Part shown: piece after piece, positions 1-9,498 of the stretch
How positions within the stretch are numbered: position 1 is the stretch's first letter
Layout: each line of letters opens with the position of its first letter
Made by a program: the position numbers and the translations under genes
Assembly (NCBI GenBank): GCA_002751075.1
Contig: NAOQ01000109.1
Span: 3,294-17,197, forward strand
Length of the DNA stretch: 13,904 nucleotides
Reading direction: 5' to 3'
From: Ichthyophonus hoferi
Taxonomy: Eukaryota > Opisthokonta > Ichthyosporea > Ichthyophonida > Ichthyophonidae
The notes under the pieces: generated by a model
The model's input: only the letters and a program-made list of their open reading frames with translations
Told to the model about the DNA's origin: nothing
Database searches by the model: none

Positions 1-316
1 TGCTTGTATGCAGTCCAGCTGTCTGTTTTATCGCGTACATCGACGAATCAGTGTCTTGTAATGTGTAGATTCATTACCAAGATGCGCCTGTATACCTTCC
101 ATTTAAAGTTAATTGGATGAGTGTGCTCTAATTGGTTTCTACCTATTTCTTCTGGCCTGTAAGATAAAGACTCTCGTTAAGGAGCTCCAATCATATCTTA
201 CCTGTCACTCTAACCAATGATTGCCATTGAGGTTGGGCACATAATTAATACTGATGTAAGGGCTGATACCCTTACCATATTAGGAAGTCCAAATGAGGTT
301 AAAGCGTGTCATTGCT
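1..316. other. Left-edge noncoding or unresolved region
   Basis: No exon can be supported here. A short open frame in the first 70 bases could be the tail of a + strand gene that begins left of the window, but it is too short to judge. ATTGG/CCAAT pentamers occur near 111, 131 and 215. There is no tRNA-like structure and no tandem repeat. Confidence 0.5.
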
Positions 317-331
317 TTATTTTATTTTATT
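316..331 (-). terminator. Minus-strand poly(A) signal cluster
   Basis: Three overlapping TTTATT hexamers at 316-321, 321-326 and 326-331 read AATAAA on the minus strand. This is the sequence evidence for a minus-strand transcript ending close to position 300. In AT-rich DNA such clusters also arise by chance, so the call depends on a real gene lying to the right. Confidence 0.35.
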
Positions 332-570
332 AAACGAATGTAATTGGGTGGCTGTGGTTAGATACTTTACATGATGCTTGCAGTAAAAACAATTCTTGGT
401 GATGCGATGATGGCAGCTCTTGGTGCGCCCCCCGCCTATCAGATTGAGGATTGCGTTGGGCATTCCTTTATAGGTAGACCAGTTCCTCGATAGGCGGACT
501 TTACTTTTAAATCTTCTCAGCACCCAGTGAACCTTTGAGGTTGAAATATGGGGACATGCTTTCCTATTGG
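317..570 (-). CDS. Possible minus-strand terminal exon, unidentified
   Basis: One minus-strand frame is open from about 613 down to 317 and ends in TAA inside the AATAAA cluster. An acceptor-like CAATAG at about 565-570 could begin an exon here. The frame reads a basic peptide with a Cys/His-rich stretch (CHHRITKNCFYCKHH), which could bind metal but matches no family I recognise. A second frame is also open near the 3' end. There is no ATG, no recognised homologue and no upstream exon that I can join to it. It may be a chance open frame of about 100 codons. Confidence 0.2.
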
Positions 571-1032
571 AGGGCTTATCTAGGAGTAAGAGGGGTATCC
601 AAGACCCTGCATACTAGATTACTTCATTGGTCTATCTAACGCTTTTTCACTACTATGGACTACCTGTCGGAAAGGTCCTTCTAGATGATCCAAAGGTTAT
701 TGCCTCTCTCCCAATGCAATCATGGACACCATTGGATTGTTATACGATTGGAATGTGTTACGCAATTACAATTACAACAGCTTCCTGTTCTTATTGGTCT
801 CAGAGTCAATCCACCCTCCTTGTTGCTATGGACTTTCACCCAAAGCCTGACCTGTCTAGATAATAAGGGTGTCGTGATTGGCTCTAGGTGGATTTCTGAT
901 TCCTGATTGTAAATCTATCCACTACAAGTTCTATCTTACCTAATGGGATTGACCCAGAACTTACAACCAATCAGTTTAGACCTGTCATCGGATGATAATT
1001 CACCACTAACTATAAGTCTATTGGCTTGACAG
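571..1032. other. Upstream region or 5' introns of the unidentified + strand gene
   Basis: The only clear signal is the acceptor at 1031-1032 (ttggcttgacag), with CTAAC branch-point-like text before it, which opens the first supported exon of the next gene. Open + strand frames at 627-863 and 685-906 look moderately protein-like, but neither offers a phase-compatible GT donor into 1033, so no exon is called. At least five CCAAT/ATTGG pentamers lie here. The true start of the downstream gene is either here or left of the window. Confidence 0.4.
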
Positions 1033-4000
1033 GAACTGGTAGCACAGACTGGAGGGGAGATTCTTACGGTGTTTATGAATGTCCAGATGACGGGCTTTGT
1101 GACCAAGTGGCCTTTCCCCAGCACCTGGCCTAGAGGTATGTGGCAGGTGTCTTCTTTATATCTCCCTCCTTCTCTCTCCCTCTCCCTCCCTGATGTCACC
1201 TTTGGTGGCCACTGTCTTCCTATCTTGTCCTACCCTCCTCTCTGTGCAGGGTGCTATCGGGCTGTACTTCTGTATACCTCATACTCCCTTTCTCTCTCTC
1301 TCTGCTATACTTTATACAAGTTGCTTGCAGTACCTATGTCTTTTCCGAGTGGCCCTTCCCTTTTAAATGCAAAGATCCTCAAATTATTATCCATAAATAA
1401 AACACGGGGTTTCTCTGCGCGGCTGGAAATATTAATTTGATTTAAAGCGGGTCATTTGATTGATCATGGCCTGCATTATAACAGAGTCAGCTCTCAGTAT
1501 CCACGTGATTCTCTGTCAGCTGATTGGTCTAATGGAGGGGCCAAGGTCAGGTGGGCATACACGTGTTTAGAGCAATATATGTATATCTCTATATATATAC
1601 TAGCAGATAGAACCTGTATGCTCCTCACAGTCCTGCTGTATATACTCTCACTTACATCTACTCATATACAATCATATTCTTATCCCTTTCCTCTCCCTCT
1701 CCCTTTCCCTGCCCCTTAGAACATCTCGAGCGACTGGGCGATGTGCTATTAGCAGACCTAAAGAGGGGTAAGAAGAGGTCACGTGATGATCCACTTGGTC
1801 AATCGCGTGATCAGGGTTCAGGCACACAGGTAAGAGATTGGTGGTTTAACTGAGCAAGAATTGGGGAAAGGAGGAGGGGGTAGAGGTAATAATGTGTGAT
1901 ATTGCACCAATTATATGAGTCCGTACATCTATGAAGGGAAGGTGGAGATGGCAACCTAATACAAATGAGCATGGGCAGTTAATAGAGCGAGTGATTGGCT
2001 GGATGACTCATCGGGAGTATTTTCTATTGTTATTGGCCGTACTGGCTCACGTGTTCAACGTCACCTCCAATGAGGATCATGTCAAGGTACGATAGTAACC
2101 AATCATTGTATCTCGGTCTGCCCTTCTTCTATTCCATTGGTTTTTTATTTAAAATTAGTAATGGCTTTGGCATTGGTAGGATATGCAATATTACGTCATA
2201 CGCCATGTTTTATTTGGCCAATGAAGGCGAGGTAACACTTAATAGTTATTAATACTGGCTTATTGTTTTTAAGCATTTTTTATAAGGTGAAGCTAACTGG
2301 TTAATATAATTATATATCTTACCACCCTCTCTTCAGATCCAAGTAGGTCGACTGGGTGTGCAGGCTACCAAGGTGACGTCACTGACATTGAACCAGACCC
2401 AATGGTTTGTCTTGGCTGGTTTTATCTTTTCATTTACTTACGATTCCTCCCCCTACCATATATAGATATAGTTAAGGAGGGTTGGAGTGGGTCACGTCTA
2501 GTACATACATACAATATATCCCACGTCTAGTACATACATACAATATATCCTTACTATTTCTTTTTCCTTTTTTCCCTCTCGATCTGTTCCTTAACCCAAT
2601 GATTATATTCCTTTATATTCCCTCTATCCGACCATTCGCCAGGGATTACCTGTCTTCGGATATGCGTGATATTCTCCTACGCTTAGTGGTGCAGGCGGCG
2701 GACGGGTTCCTTGCCCTTTATCCAGACGTGTCATCGGTTGCCATGGTGAAGGCCGATGCCTGTGTGTTGTTGCACCGACATACATGTGCACTTAGGTAAG
2801 CCTTGCTTTAAATAGGAGGATGGTAGGTAGGGATTGGATCATATCATGTCTAAAAGGGGCAACTAGAGATTAGATTTGATCGTTCGGTATTGGACTTCTT
2901 AATTAACAGGTTGGTAGCGTGACAACCAGGTGTATATAAATAGAGAGAGTGGCAATACTCGCGTCATACTCACGTGATCACGGTGCGTTACCATGCAATC
3001 AGATTGTATATAGGGGTGGCAGCGAGAGAGACGGGGATGTTTGAGGATGTGGGGCCACTAGGGAAGATGTGGTTAGAGGGGGGCAGCCAGACGGTAGGGT
3101 CTATAGTAGACTGCCTGCTCGCTACCAGAGGTGAGTAACATACTCCTTCCTACCCCTGACTGCTTGCCTGCCTACTCTTTGTTGGTAGGGTAGGGTAGTG
3201 TAGTAGAGTGGTAGGGGATGGGCTGTATGGAGACCATTGTCACTACAGGCTGCACACCTACATATACGTATACATATACTTATACATATACATATCCACA
3301 TATCTATATATACCCTAGTCTACTAATTTGCTAATGAATATGATTGGCCCACAGCCCACATGGCAGCAGCGGTGATGATGCAGCTAAGACATAATGAGAA
3401 GGGGGCTGTGGAAAGGACCAATGTCCTGTCCAGGATGGAACCACACTTCCTGTCAGGTAAGCATGTGATTGGATGGGATGGGGTAGGGCTGTCTGTATGT
3501 GTTTAGAAATGCATCTGGTGGCAGTGTGGTATAGATGTGTTTATATTGCGGGGGGTGGGGGGGTGTAAACTAATTTTCAGGTTGGACCCCCCAGGTACTA
3601 ATGGACGATATCTCCCCTTCTTCTGGGACAAGGCCACGTGCTATGAGGTTTTAGCCTGTATCCTATCACAATACCATATATAGGGGGTACATGTGGTTAG
3701 ATAATTGATATTTCTATATATATATATATAGATGATACAAGTAGGATGTTCCACATGTTTTCATTGGTTATGTTAATCTATCCTTGCATGATATTGTTCT
3801 CCCGTGACTATTACCCTATCATGTTGTTCCTTAACACGTGGATAGATATGAGCAAGGGGGCAGGAGAAGCCCAGAATGATGTCCTGGAGGTACGTAGTCA
3901 TTGGTCCCCCTCTCCCATATAAAGCTATCGCAGGTGTCTGCTAGCCAATCATGTCATCCCTCGCTCCTTATAACTTGTGTTCTCATAGGTCCTTTTCCTA

Positions 4001-4178
4001 TCCTATATATAGGTACTAACCACTATCCTTCCTATTATAGAAGAAGCTAGTGTGGGAGCGTGAAGATCATTGGCTAAACCCCCCAGAATTTCAATTGGCT
4101 CGCACCCTCCAATTGCAAAGGCAGTTCTTACAGACCCTGGCAGAGGACCTCCTGCTATTGGACCCCACTGAGGGGTGA
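1033..4178 (+). CDS. Unidentified multi-exon gene, 3' part (at least 12 exons, at least 367 aa)
   Basis: Exons inferred by eye: 1033-1146, 1250-1271, 1331-1408, 1720-1829, 1979-2086, 2337-2404, 2643-2795, 3027-3130, 3355-3456, 3595-3657, 3846-3889 and 4041-4178 (TGA 4176-4178). All introns are GT-AG, and every donor and acceptor phase agrees, giving 367 residues with no internal stop. The exons from 2643 rightward are the most secure and the first three the least; 1979 could instead begin at 1937. The N-terminal piece carries VTKWPFPSTWPRG. Exon 1720-1829 holds a basic cluster (KRGKKRSRDD) like a nuclear localisation signal. From 1979 on the protein reads as leucine-rich amphipathic helices ending LLLLDPTEG. 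I do not recognise the family; a helical-repeat scaffold protein is only an inference. The start codon was not found. AATAAA follows at 4368. Confidence 0.72.
2493..2550. repeat. Perfect 29-bp tandem duplication in an intron
   Basis: Two adjacent identical 29-bp units (2493-2521 and 2522-2550) begin cacgtctagtacatac. They lie inside the 2405-2642 intron of the unidentified + strand gene. Perfect identity suggests a recent slippage or duplication event. Each unit contains CACGTC, one base short of the CACGTG palindrome that is common in this window. Confidence 0.9.
3257..3313. repeat. Intronic TA/CATA simple repeat
   Basis: An irregular CATATA/TATACA alternating purine-pyrimidine tract lies inside the 3131-3354 intron. 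It is low-complexity DNA with no coding sign. Confidence 0.7.
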
Positions 4179-4367
4179 TAGATACACCTATAGGTCGAGC
4201 ACAATCACGTGATCTCTAGGGTAACCAAATACATAATTGGTTACCAACAAGATTGACGATTAGTGATGAGCAAGGGACCAGTAATACGTTAAGATTAAAT
4301 GGAAAGGAATGTTGTAAGTAAAGGCGGAGACAGGCCTGAAAATATCACATATTCTTAGAAAAAAACG

Positions 4368-4373
4368 AATAAA
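4368..4373 (+). terminator. Poly(A) signal of the unidentified + strand gene
   Basis: AATAAA lies 190 bases after the TGA at 4176-4178, with GTGTTG-type GT-rich sequence just downstream. It fits the normal spacing of an animal-like cleavage and polyadenylation signal and sets the 3' end of the gene near 4390. Confidence 0.6.
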
Positions 4374-4421
4374 GTGTTGAAATGTTAAGACTGGCTCGTT
4401 ATTGGATTAGTATAGCCAATC

Positions 4422-4844
4422 ATGTTTCTTAGACGTGATTTTTTATTAGTATTCCCTTTGGCATTATCTTTCATTTGCTATAGAAAGGGAAGAGAGATTG
4501 TCAAAGGTCATGAAGTTTGTAATAATAATAAAGATCATTTAGTTTATAATAATAATAATAAAGATCCTTTACTTTATAATAATAATAACAAAAATCATTT
4601 AGCTTATAATAATAATAATAAAGATCATTTAGTTTATAATAATAATAATAAAGATCCTTTAGTTTATAATAATAATAACAAAAATCATTTAGGTTATAAT
4701 AATAATAATAAAGATCATTTAGTTTATAATAATAATAATAAAGATCCTTTACTTTATAATAATAATAACAAAAATCATTTAGCTTATAATAATAATAATA
4801 AATATCATTTAGTTTATAATAATAATAACAATAAAGATCATTGA
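4422..4844 (+). CDS. Open decapeptide-repeat frame, doubtful gene (140 codons)
   Basis: An ATG-initiated frame begins with a hydrophobic stretch resembling a signal peptide (RDFLLVFPLALSFICY). It then reads about ten copies of a ten-residue repeat of the form Y-N-N-N-N-K-[DN]-[HP]-L-x and ends at a TGA just after the repeat. The frame stays open because the DNA unit is 30 bp, a multiple of three, and contains no stop in this frame. The opposite strand is open for the same reason, so openness is weak evidence. The frame starts about 30 bases past the presumed 3' end of the upstream gene. It could be a secreted Asn-rich repeat peptide or plain satellite DNA; satellite is more likely. Confidence 0.2.
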   Translation: MFLRRDFLLVFPLALSFICYRKGREIVKGHEVCNNNKDHLVYNNNNKDPLLYNNNNKNHLAYNNNNKDHLVYNNNNKDPLVYNNNNKNHLGYNNNNKDHLVYNNNNKDPLLYNNNNKNHLAYNNNNKYHLVYNNNNNKDH

Positions 4845-4860
4845 GTTTATCATAATATTT
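4503..4860. repeat. 30-bp tandem repeat with 90-bp higher-order unit
   Basis: Clean 30-bp units start at 4530, 4560, 4590, 4620, 4650, 4680, 4710, 4740 and 4770. The next unit, at 4800, is 33 bp, and degenerate units flank both ends. Each unit is a 13-base variable head such as aaagatcatttag followed by (TAA)n. Three head types (aaagatcat, aaagatcct, aaaaatcat) alternate in order, making a 90-bp higher-order repeat. The blocks at 4530-4619 and 4710-4799 appear identical, while the middle block differs slightly. The repeat lies between two convergent genes. Confidence 0.93.
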
Positions 4861-4863
4861 AAG

Positions 4864-5283
4864 ACTCGTGGGCCAATATTTATAAGGGGAGCAGCCAATG
4901 ATCACCTCCAATTTATGAATAACAATCGGTTAGGTTACTGGTAGCGTGTAGGTGATTCTATATCGTATTGGCCAAGTAGCTTTAGGTGCTAGCCATCCAG
5001 GCCTATAATGTTAAAGCATCACACAAACTAAGCATCAAAACAGAGCCATAAATGCTCATTTTATAGCTAGGGAGATGGGATGCCCCTATATATCACCATC
5101 TGATTGGGTTGCCTCATTATATAGACAAGATGCGATTGATTGATTATCACATAATATAGTCCTGCCAAAAAAGGCATACTATTCCAAGAAAGAATATACT
5201 AATCTGGATAGAATCTATGACATCACAAGTAATGTGCTACTAAAAAAAGGTATAACTTTGCTTTGATATAAGTGGGCCACACG
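4864..5283. other. Convergent intergenic region
   Basis: This lies between the satellite and the 3' end of NAA50. No coding frame, splice pattern or RNA gene can be supported. It contains scattered CCAAT/ATTGG pentamers (near 4873, 4894, 4968 and 5104) and A-rich runs. Confidence 0.5.
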
Positions 5284-5289
5284 TTTATT
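5284..5289 (-). terminator. Poly(A) signal of NAA50
   Basis: TTTATT on the + strand reads AATAAA on the minus strand, about 200 bases after the NAA50 stop codon at 5487-5489. It would end the transcript near 5260. Confidence 0.55.
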
Positions 5290-5486
5290 AAACTGTGTGT
5301 GCCAATGGTAAGCCACCAATACCATGCACACTTGTGGGCCTCTAGTAGCATTCACAAGAATAGAAAGATAATTAATCCTGATTAATATTAATTAAAAGAT
5401 AGCCAATAGAATTAGGGAGATAATATATTCCTGCATTGTAAAAAGCATGATGGCGGGTCGGAATGTATGTCTTTGTAATGATATAT

Positions 5487-8021
5487 CTACTGGGCATGGG
5501 TGATGGTCTTCGCAACAACATGGGCTCCTGAGGGGTTGATCTTGGTGTAGTAGCACTCATTGGTTCTGGGGAAAGTCATAGCATGAAGTGAGTACTGATA
5601 TAATGACGTCATATGATTCTCTCTCTCCTAGCTCTTACTATATTACCATATTAGGATCTATCTTTCATATCACACATACATGCTGTCTACCCTATTTTCT
5701 TGGCTGTTCATTGGTCCTCTCGAGAGGTGAAAAACTAGGCCATCACACAGAAAGGGTAAATAGAAATAGATTGATATGATTGGACAAGTAAAGGTTTACA
5801 TGCACGTTCATACATCATATATATACATATGTAGTGGGAATATATATATTTCATACCCAGTGATTTCAAAGCCCTCCTTTTTGTAGAAAGATAACGCCTC
5901 CTGATAGGATCCCCCACACGTGTCAGCCAATAGATAGCACCATCCTTAATCTCCAACTATCAACAACCATACTAACAGTAATAGTCTTCATGGTCATTGG
6001 TCTATTAATGCCCTTATGACGTAGGTTATGTATACGACTTGAACGCAGTAATAAAAATCTAATTGGTACAAAAGTAGCATCTACCTAACCACCCAATCAA
6101 TTTTTAGCAACATGCATAGCCTTGCATTTGAATTCGAATAATTCGTGTGTTCATTTATACATCACTTTCTAATCGGATACAGATCAATCATAACATGTGA
6201 AGTGTAATATGCTAAGTAGTAGTATTTCATGATAAAGGAGAGGGAAGTCTACCTCATTGTTAATCTGTACGTGAAGGTACACCTTGGTGATAGCTGTGTC
6301 CTTCTGTGATTGGTCAAGAATGTGCTGGAGCATTACCCTTCCTGTGTGTGCATGTACATGTCAATGTAATATAATATAGTGTAATGTAATATAATATAGT
6401 GTAATATAATATAATATAGTGTAATATAATATAATATAATATAATATAGTGTAATGTAATGTAATATAACGTAATGTAATATAACATAATGTAGTATAGT
6501 ATAATGTAATATAACATAATGTAATATAACATAATGTAGTATAGTGTAATGTAATATAACATAATGCAATAGAACATAATTTGGTATAGTGTAATGTAAT
6601 AAAACACACTGTAATATAATATAACATAATGTAATAGAACATAATGTAGCATAGCATAAAAATAGGATACTTATTAATTAGTGAACTAAACCCTACGGAA
6701 GAATAACCTTGTCAATGTTATGTAATAGAAGCGTATACCATTAATAGTATCTAGTTATAGCCTTTGATAGACAGATATGTGTAGTCTACACAGGCAATGC
6801 AAATAGAAGATGGTACAGCAGCCCAATGGGAGGTAAGTAATCTTGTGAACAATAACAAAATAAATCAATAGCATTCCAGAGATAGAACCAAAATAAGGAA
6901 GGTAAGTGAGCATGACGTCATCTAACCGCCCTAATCATCCAATAGAAAGTGAGGATATCACGTACCAATGCCTAGTCTGCGGTAGGGGGCGAGGCAACCC
7001 AAGGACATGATGTACACATGCTTGGTGCCATCCTCTTGGGGCTCTATGCGGCAGCACACCGCCCCCACCATGACGTCATTGTACCAGGCTATACCCCCCC
7101 GCACCCTTAGATAAATATTAAAGTAAATAGTCATTGGTTGCCTTTATCTACACCAATAGCCATCCTATATTTCTCTCATGTTAAATCAAGGACCTCTCTC
7201 CCATTGGCTGCCATATCCACGGTAATATATGGGAAAGGGGCTATGATGTTTGTGATTGGTTGGCAGGCATATAAGATGTGTTTGTAAGACAGAGGGGATG
7301 TAGCTAACCACAGAGGAGGAAAGTATTAGGTAAGAAATAAGTAGATGTGTATTGATCAGTGCAGAGCGACAAGGTATATGATTGGGTGGGTACTTATAGG
7401 AGAGTATAAATAGATGCATTCCTGTGTAACCATAGACGGCTGTATTAACCAATCAGAATACTAACCTAATTTGGCAAACTCTCCGGCTTCCTGAATGTCA
7501 GTGTAAAACTGGTCATTGTATTGGACGGCAAACACAGTACTGTTGAGAAGTCTCAGAAGCTGCAACCATATATGGTAAGTTAACTTGGAAAGGGACTAAT
7601 CAAGCATTCATCAAAAGAGCTGATCATTGGTTCCCCCATTTTATCACACTGTCAAGACCAAGAGAGGTACATGCCATCCGTGGTCTAAGCCAATAGTCAA
7701 TATTTTATTAATAACGCCCAATGAATTATAGAAAGTATGGCTAACCAATAATATTTGAATAAAAAGGAGGGTAAATAAGAGTGAGTGTGAAGGTGAATCC
7801 CTTGTGATTGGTCGCTATTAATAGACAAGGACCTTAAAGACCATGAGGAACACACCTGCGACAGGATGTGTGGATGAGTATATAATAGCTGTATCCTACC
7901 TTCACGTTATGCTTGGTGACGTCACCTAGCTCGGTGACGTGAGTGATTTTCTTGACTTCGGGCTGTAGCCAGGGCCAATATTGATTAATTAGCCGCCACC
8001 AATAAGAAGTACAGAAAACAT
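5487..8021 (-). CDS. NAA50: N-alpha-acetyltransferase 50 (NatE catalytic subunit), 7 exons, 166 aa
   Basis: This GNAT-fold enzyme transfers acetyl from acetyl-CoA to the N-terminal Met of nascent proteins and, in other species, docks on the NatA complex (NAA10/NAA15) at the ribosome. Exons on the minus strand: 8021-8013, 7962-7900, 7559-7466, 7088-6966, 6341-6253, 5900-5857 and 5565-5487. All junctions are GT-AG and in phase. The total is 166 residues, against 169 in human NAA50. Visible landmarks are ELGDVTKHN near the N-terminus, the acetyl-CoA motif RRLGIG (residues 92-97), Tyr81 and His120 at the positions of human catalytic Tyr73 and His112, and the C-terminal Tyr146-Tyr147 and Ile150 of the peptide-binding loop. 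The human Phe-Pro-Val substrate loop reads Phe34-Ala35-Val36 here. The nine-base first exon (Met-Phe-Ser) with its 50-base intron is the least certain part; the other six exons are firm. TGACGTCA lies within two exons. Confidence 0.95.
6363..6657. repeat. 5-bp period AT repeat in NAA50 intron 4
   Basis: About 295 bases of variant pentamers (TAATA, TAGTG, TAATG, TAACA and similar) keep a five-base register. They fill nearly half of the 624-base NAA50 intron 4 (6342-6965), starting 21 bases from its acceptor. G is confined almost entirely to the + strand. The frames open across it on the minus strand (Tyr/Ile/Leu-rich) are artefacts of composition. Confidence 0.93.
7963..8012 (-). other. Putative 50-base first intron of NAA50
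   Basis: On the minus strand GTACTT opens the intron, a branch-point-like CTAATTAAT lies inside it, and CTACAG closes it. Removing it joins ATG TTT TCT to CCC GAA GTC in phase and supplies the start codon that the following exon lacks. The other NAA50 introns run 291-624 bases, so this one is unusually short. Confidence 0.55.
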
Positions 8022-8190
8022 TTATGGTCGTTATGGAGTGATTATTTCACGTACATAGATGTATTTAGGCTTAGAGAGAGGAAAGATGCCAAAGAAAGAA
8101 GGCGGCCAGATAAAACAACTAATATAATCACCAGAAAAAGATGGGTAAGTACATAAATTGAAAGGTATACATGGAGAGAATTATAAACAT

Positions 8191-8278
8191 ACCTACCTAC
8201 CTACCTACAGACATACACACACACACATACACACATATACATACACACACATACATATACACGTATATATATATATAG
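8191..8278. repeat. CCTA / CA / TA simple repeat
   Basis: Four ACCT units are followed by imperfect (CA)n and then (TA)n, immediately upstream of the NAA50 transcription unit. It is a composite microsatellite. Confidence 0.85.
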
Positions 8279-8670
8279 GCAACCCCTTGTTATTGGAGGA
8301 TAGTTATCTCCTATACATATAGGCCATTACATCAATCACAACCTTTCCACCTCTTCAGTAGACAACACCTACCATGGCTACCATGGTTAAAGTCTAAAAA
8401 TAAAGCAGAGAACACAGTAGTCCCCTGTAGGGTGACCATATGTTTATTATTAGACATAGCAATACTACTATATGTAAGGTTTATACACCTTATGAGGTAT
8501 GAGGTTTAAAGACCCGCGTATGTCTAGGAGGGGACAAGTAGGTGTGGTAGATAGTGTATAAGGGACACAATAGGGGGGGAGGCAAGTTATAGATGGTATA
8601 TTTATTGTCGAATGTCTAGCCTGTGAATGCCGCTGAACGGGAAAATAAGCTGCATATATGGTTATATAAT

Positions 8671-8854
8671 CACTATATATAGTGCTTATTCTATATAGCT
8701 ACAGATAAAAATATATGATATATAGACCTACTCTGCACTACACTATAGTAACTATAACCTTACACCACCCTATGGTAACCATAATAATAATATCCTTAAC
8801 CCACCCAAATTAGTTAAGTATATGCAGGCAGTACCTGTGCATGTAGTACTTAAC
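8671..8854. repeat. Cluster of short inverted repeats
   Basis: CACTATATATAGTG at 8671-8684 is a perfect 14-bp palindrome. TATAGT-A-ACTATA at 8744-8756 and TATGGT-A-ACCATA at 8771-8783 are two related palindromes with a one-base centre, 27 bases apart. GTTAAGTA at 8813-8820 pairs with TACTTAAC at 8847-8854. They could be paired transcription-factor sites or cruciform-prone DNA; no function can be assigned. Confidence 0.6.
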
Positions 8855-9498
8855 AGGTTTATTAGTCCTGGCTTAACTCTGTCGTCACGTGGAATGCGCT
8901 ATCTTTAGCATGATAGTGCAGGATATTGTATGATTGGCTGAGTTTAAGCTGAAACCAATTGATTGGCTGTGTGGATGACTCTGATCATTTATTTAAATCT
9001 AAGATATAGTGTTGGTATGAAAATTACAATATGGACCCCCCTTGCTTACAATTGTGTGGATGGATATTCTATAGCTCAGACAAGGAGAATGTATTCCCAG
9101 AATGAAGAGAGGAATAGATATATAGATATTATCACGTACACCTTAAGTATAATTAAATGTAAGTTACCAAGAACTTAAATAGCTTTATAATTTTATCAAA
9201 TTGGATTGAAATATTTGTCTTTCATTTCATTGTCCCAGCAAGGCATTCGGCTCTCTCATTCACATGCATCCAGTTGGCTAGGAAATTATTACCATTAATA
9301 TTCACTTTGAGTACATATATCTATTAGTAATCATATGCATATGATAGTCCTCTCTTGGCCTATCCACCACAAGGTCTACAATAGTCTTATAAAATTCTCT
9401 CGCCTTGCTTGATTCTTATACCTGTAAGTGCCTAGCCCATATTGTGGTGGAGTTTTTTACCGTGTTAAATGACAATCTAATATAATTGATCAACATTT

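Larger units (their letters stand above)
8022..9498. other. NAA50-ADK divergent intergenic region
   Basis: This region separates the NAA50 start (8021, leftward) from the upstream repeat of adenosine kinase. No supported exon lies in it; an open + frame at 8963-9178 has no homology or signal. It holds a CA/TA simple repeat (8191-8278), palindromes between 8671 and 8854, one CACGTG (8886-8891), a cluster of three CCAAT/ATTGG pentamers around 8930-8970, and a perfect donor-like GTAAGT at 9424-9429 that could end a 5' UTR exon of adenosine kinase. Confidence 0.5.

Noticed and set aside
627-863. 78-codon + strand frame left of the unidentified gene
   Set aside because: It looks somewhat protein-like but starts at a non-ATG codon, has no convincing acceptor and no phase-compatible donor into 1033.
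3549-3563. G-run pair as a G-quadruplex
   Set aside because: Only two runs (six and seven G) occur in an intron just before an acceptor; this is too little to call a structured element.
3641-3845. Alternative micro-exon after 3724 joining the 3595 and 3846 exons
   Set aside because: A donor at 3658 (gtatcc) joins the flanking exons in phase with no extra exon and gives a more natural helix.
4501-4911. Minus-strand Tyr-rich open frame over the 30-bp repeat
   Set aside because: The repeat unit simply lacks stops on this strand; it has no other gene signal.
6314-6657. Three overlapping minus-strand open frames
   Set aside because: They are translations of the 5-bp AT repeat inside NAA50 intron 4.
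7186-7452. Minus-strand frame inside NAA50 intron 3
   Set aside because: It lies wholly between two firm NAA50 exons (7466 and 7088) and would interrupt the protein.
8963-9178. 71-codon + strand frame
   Set aside because: No homology, splice signal or nearby poly(A) signal; the length is unremarkable for AT-rich DNA.
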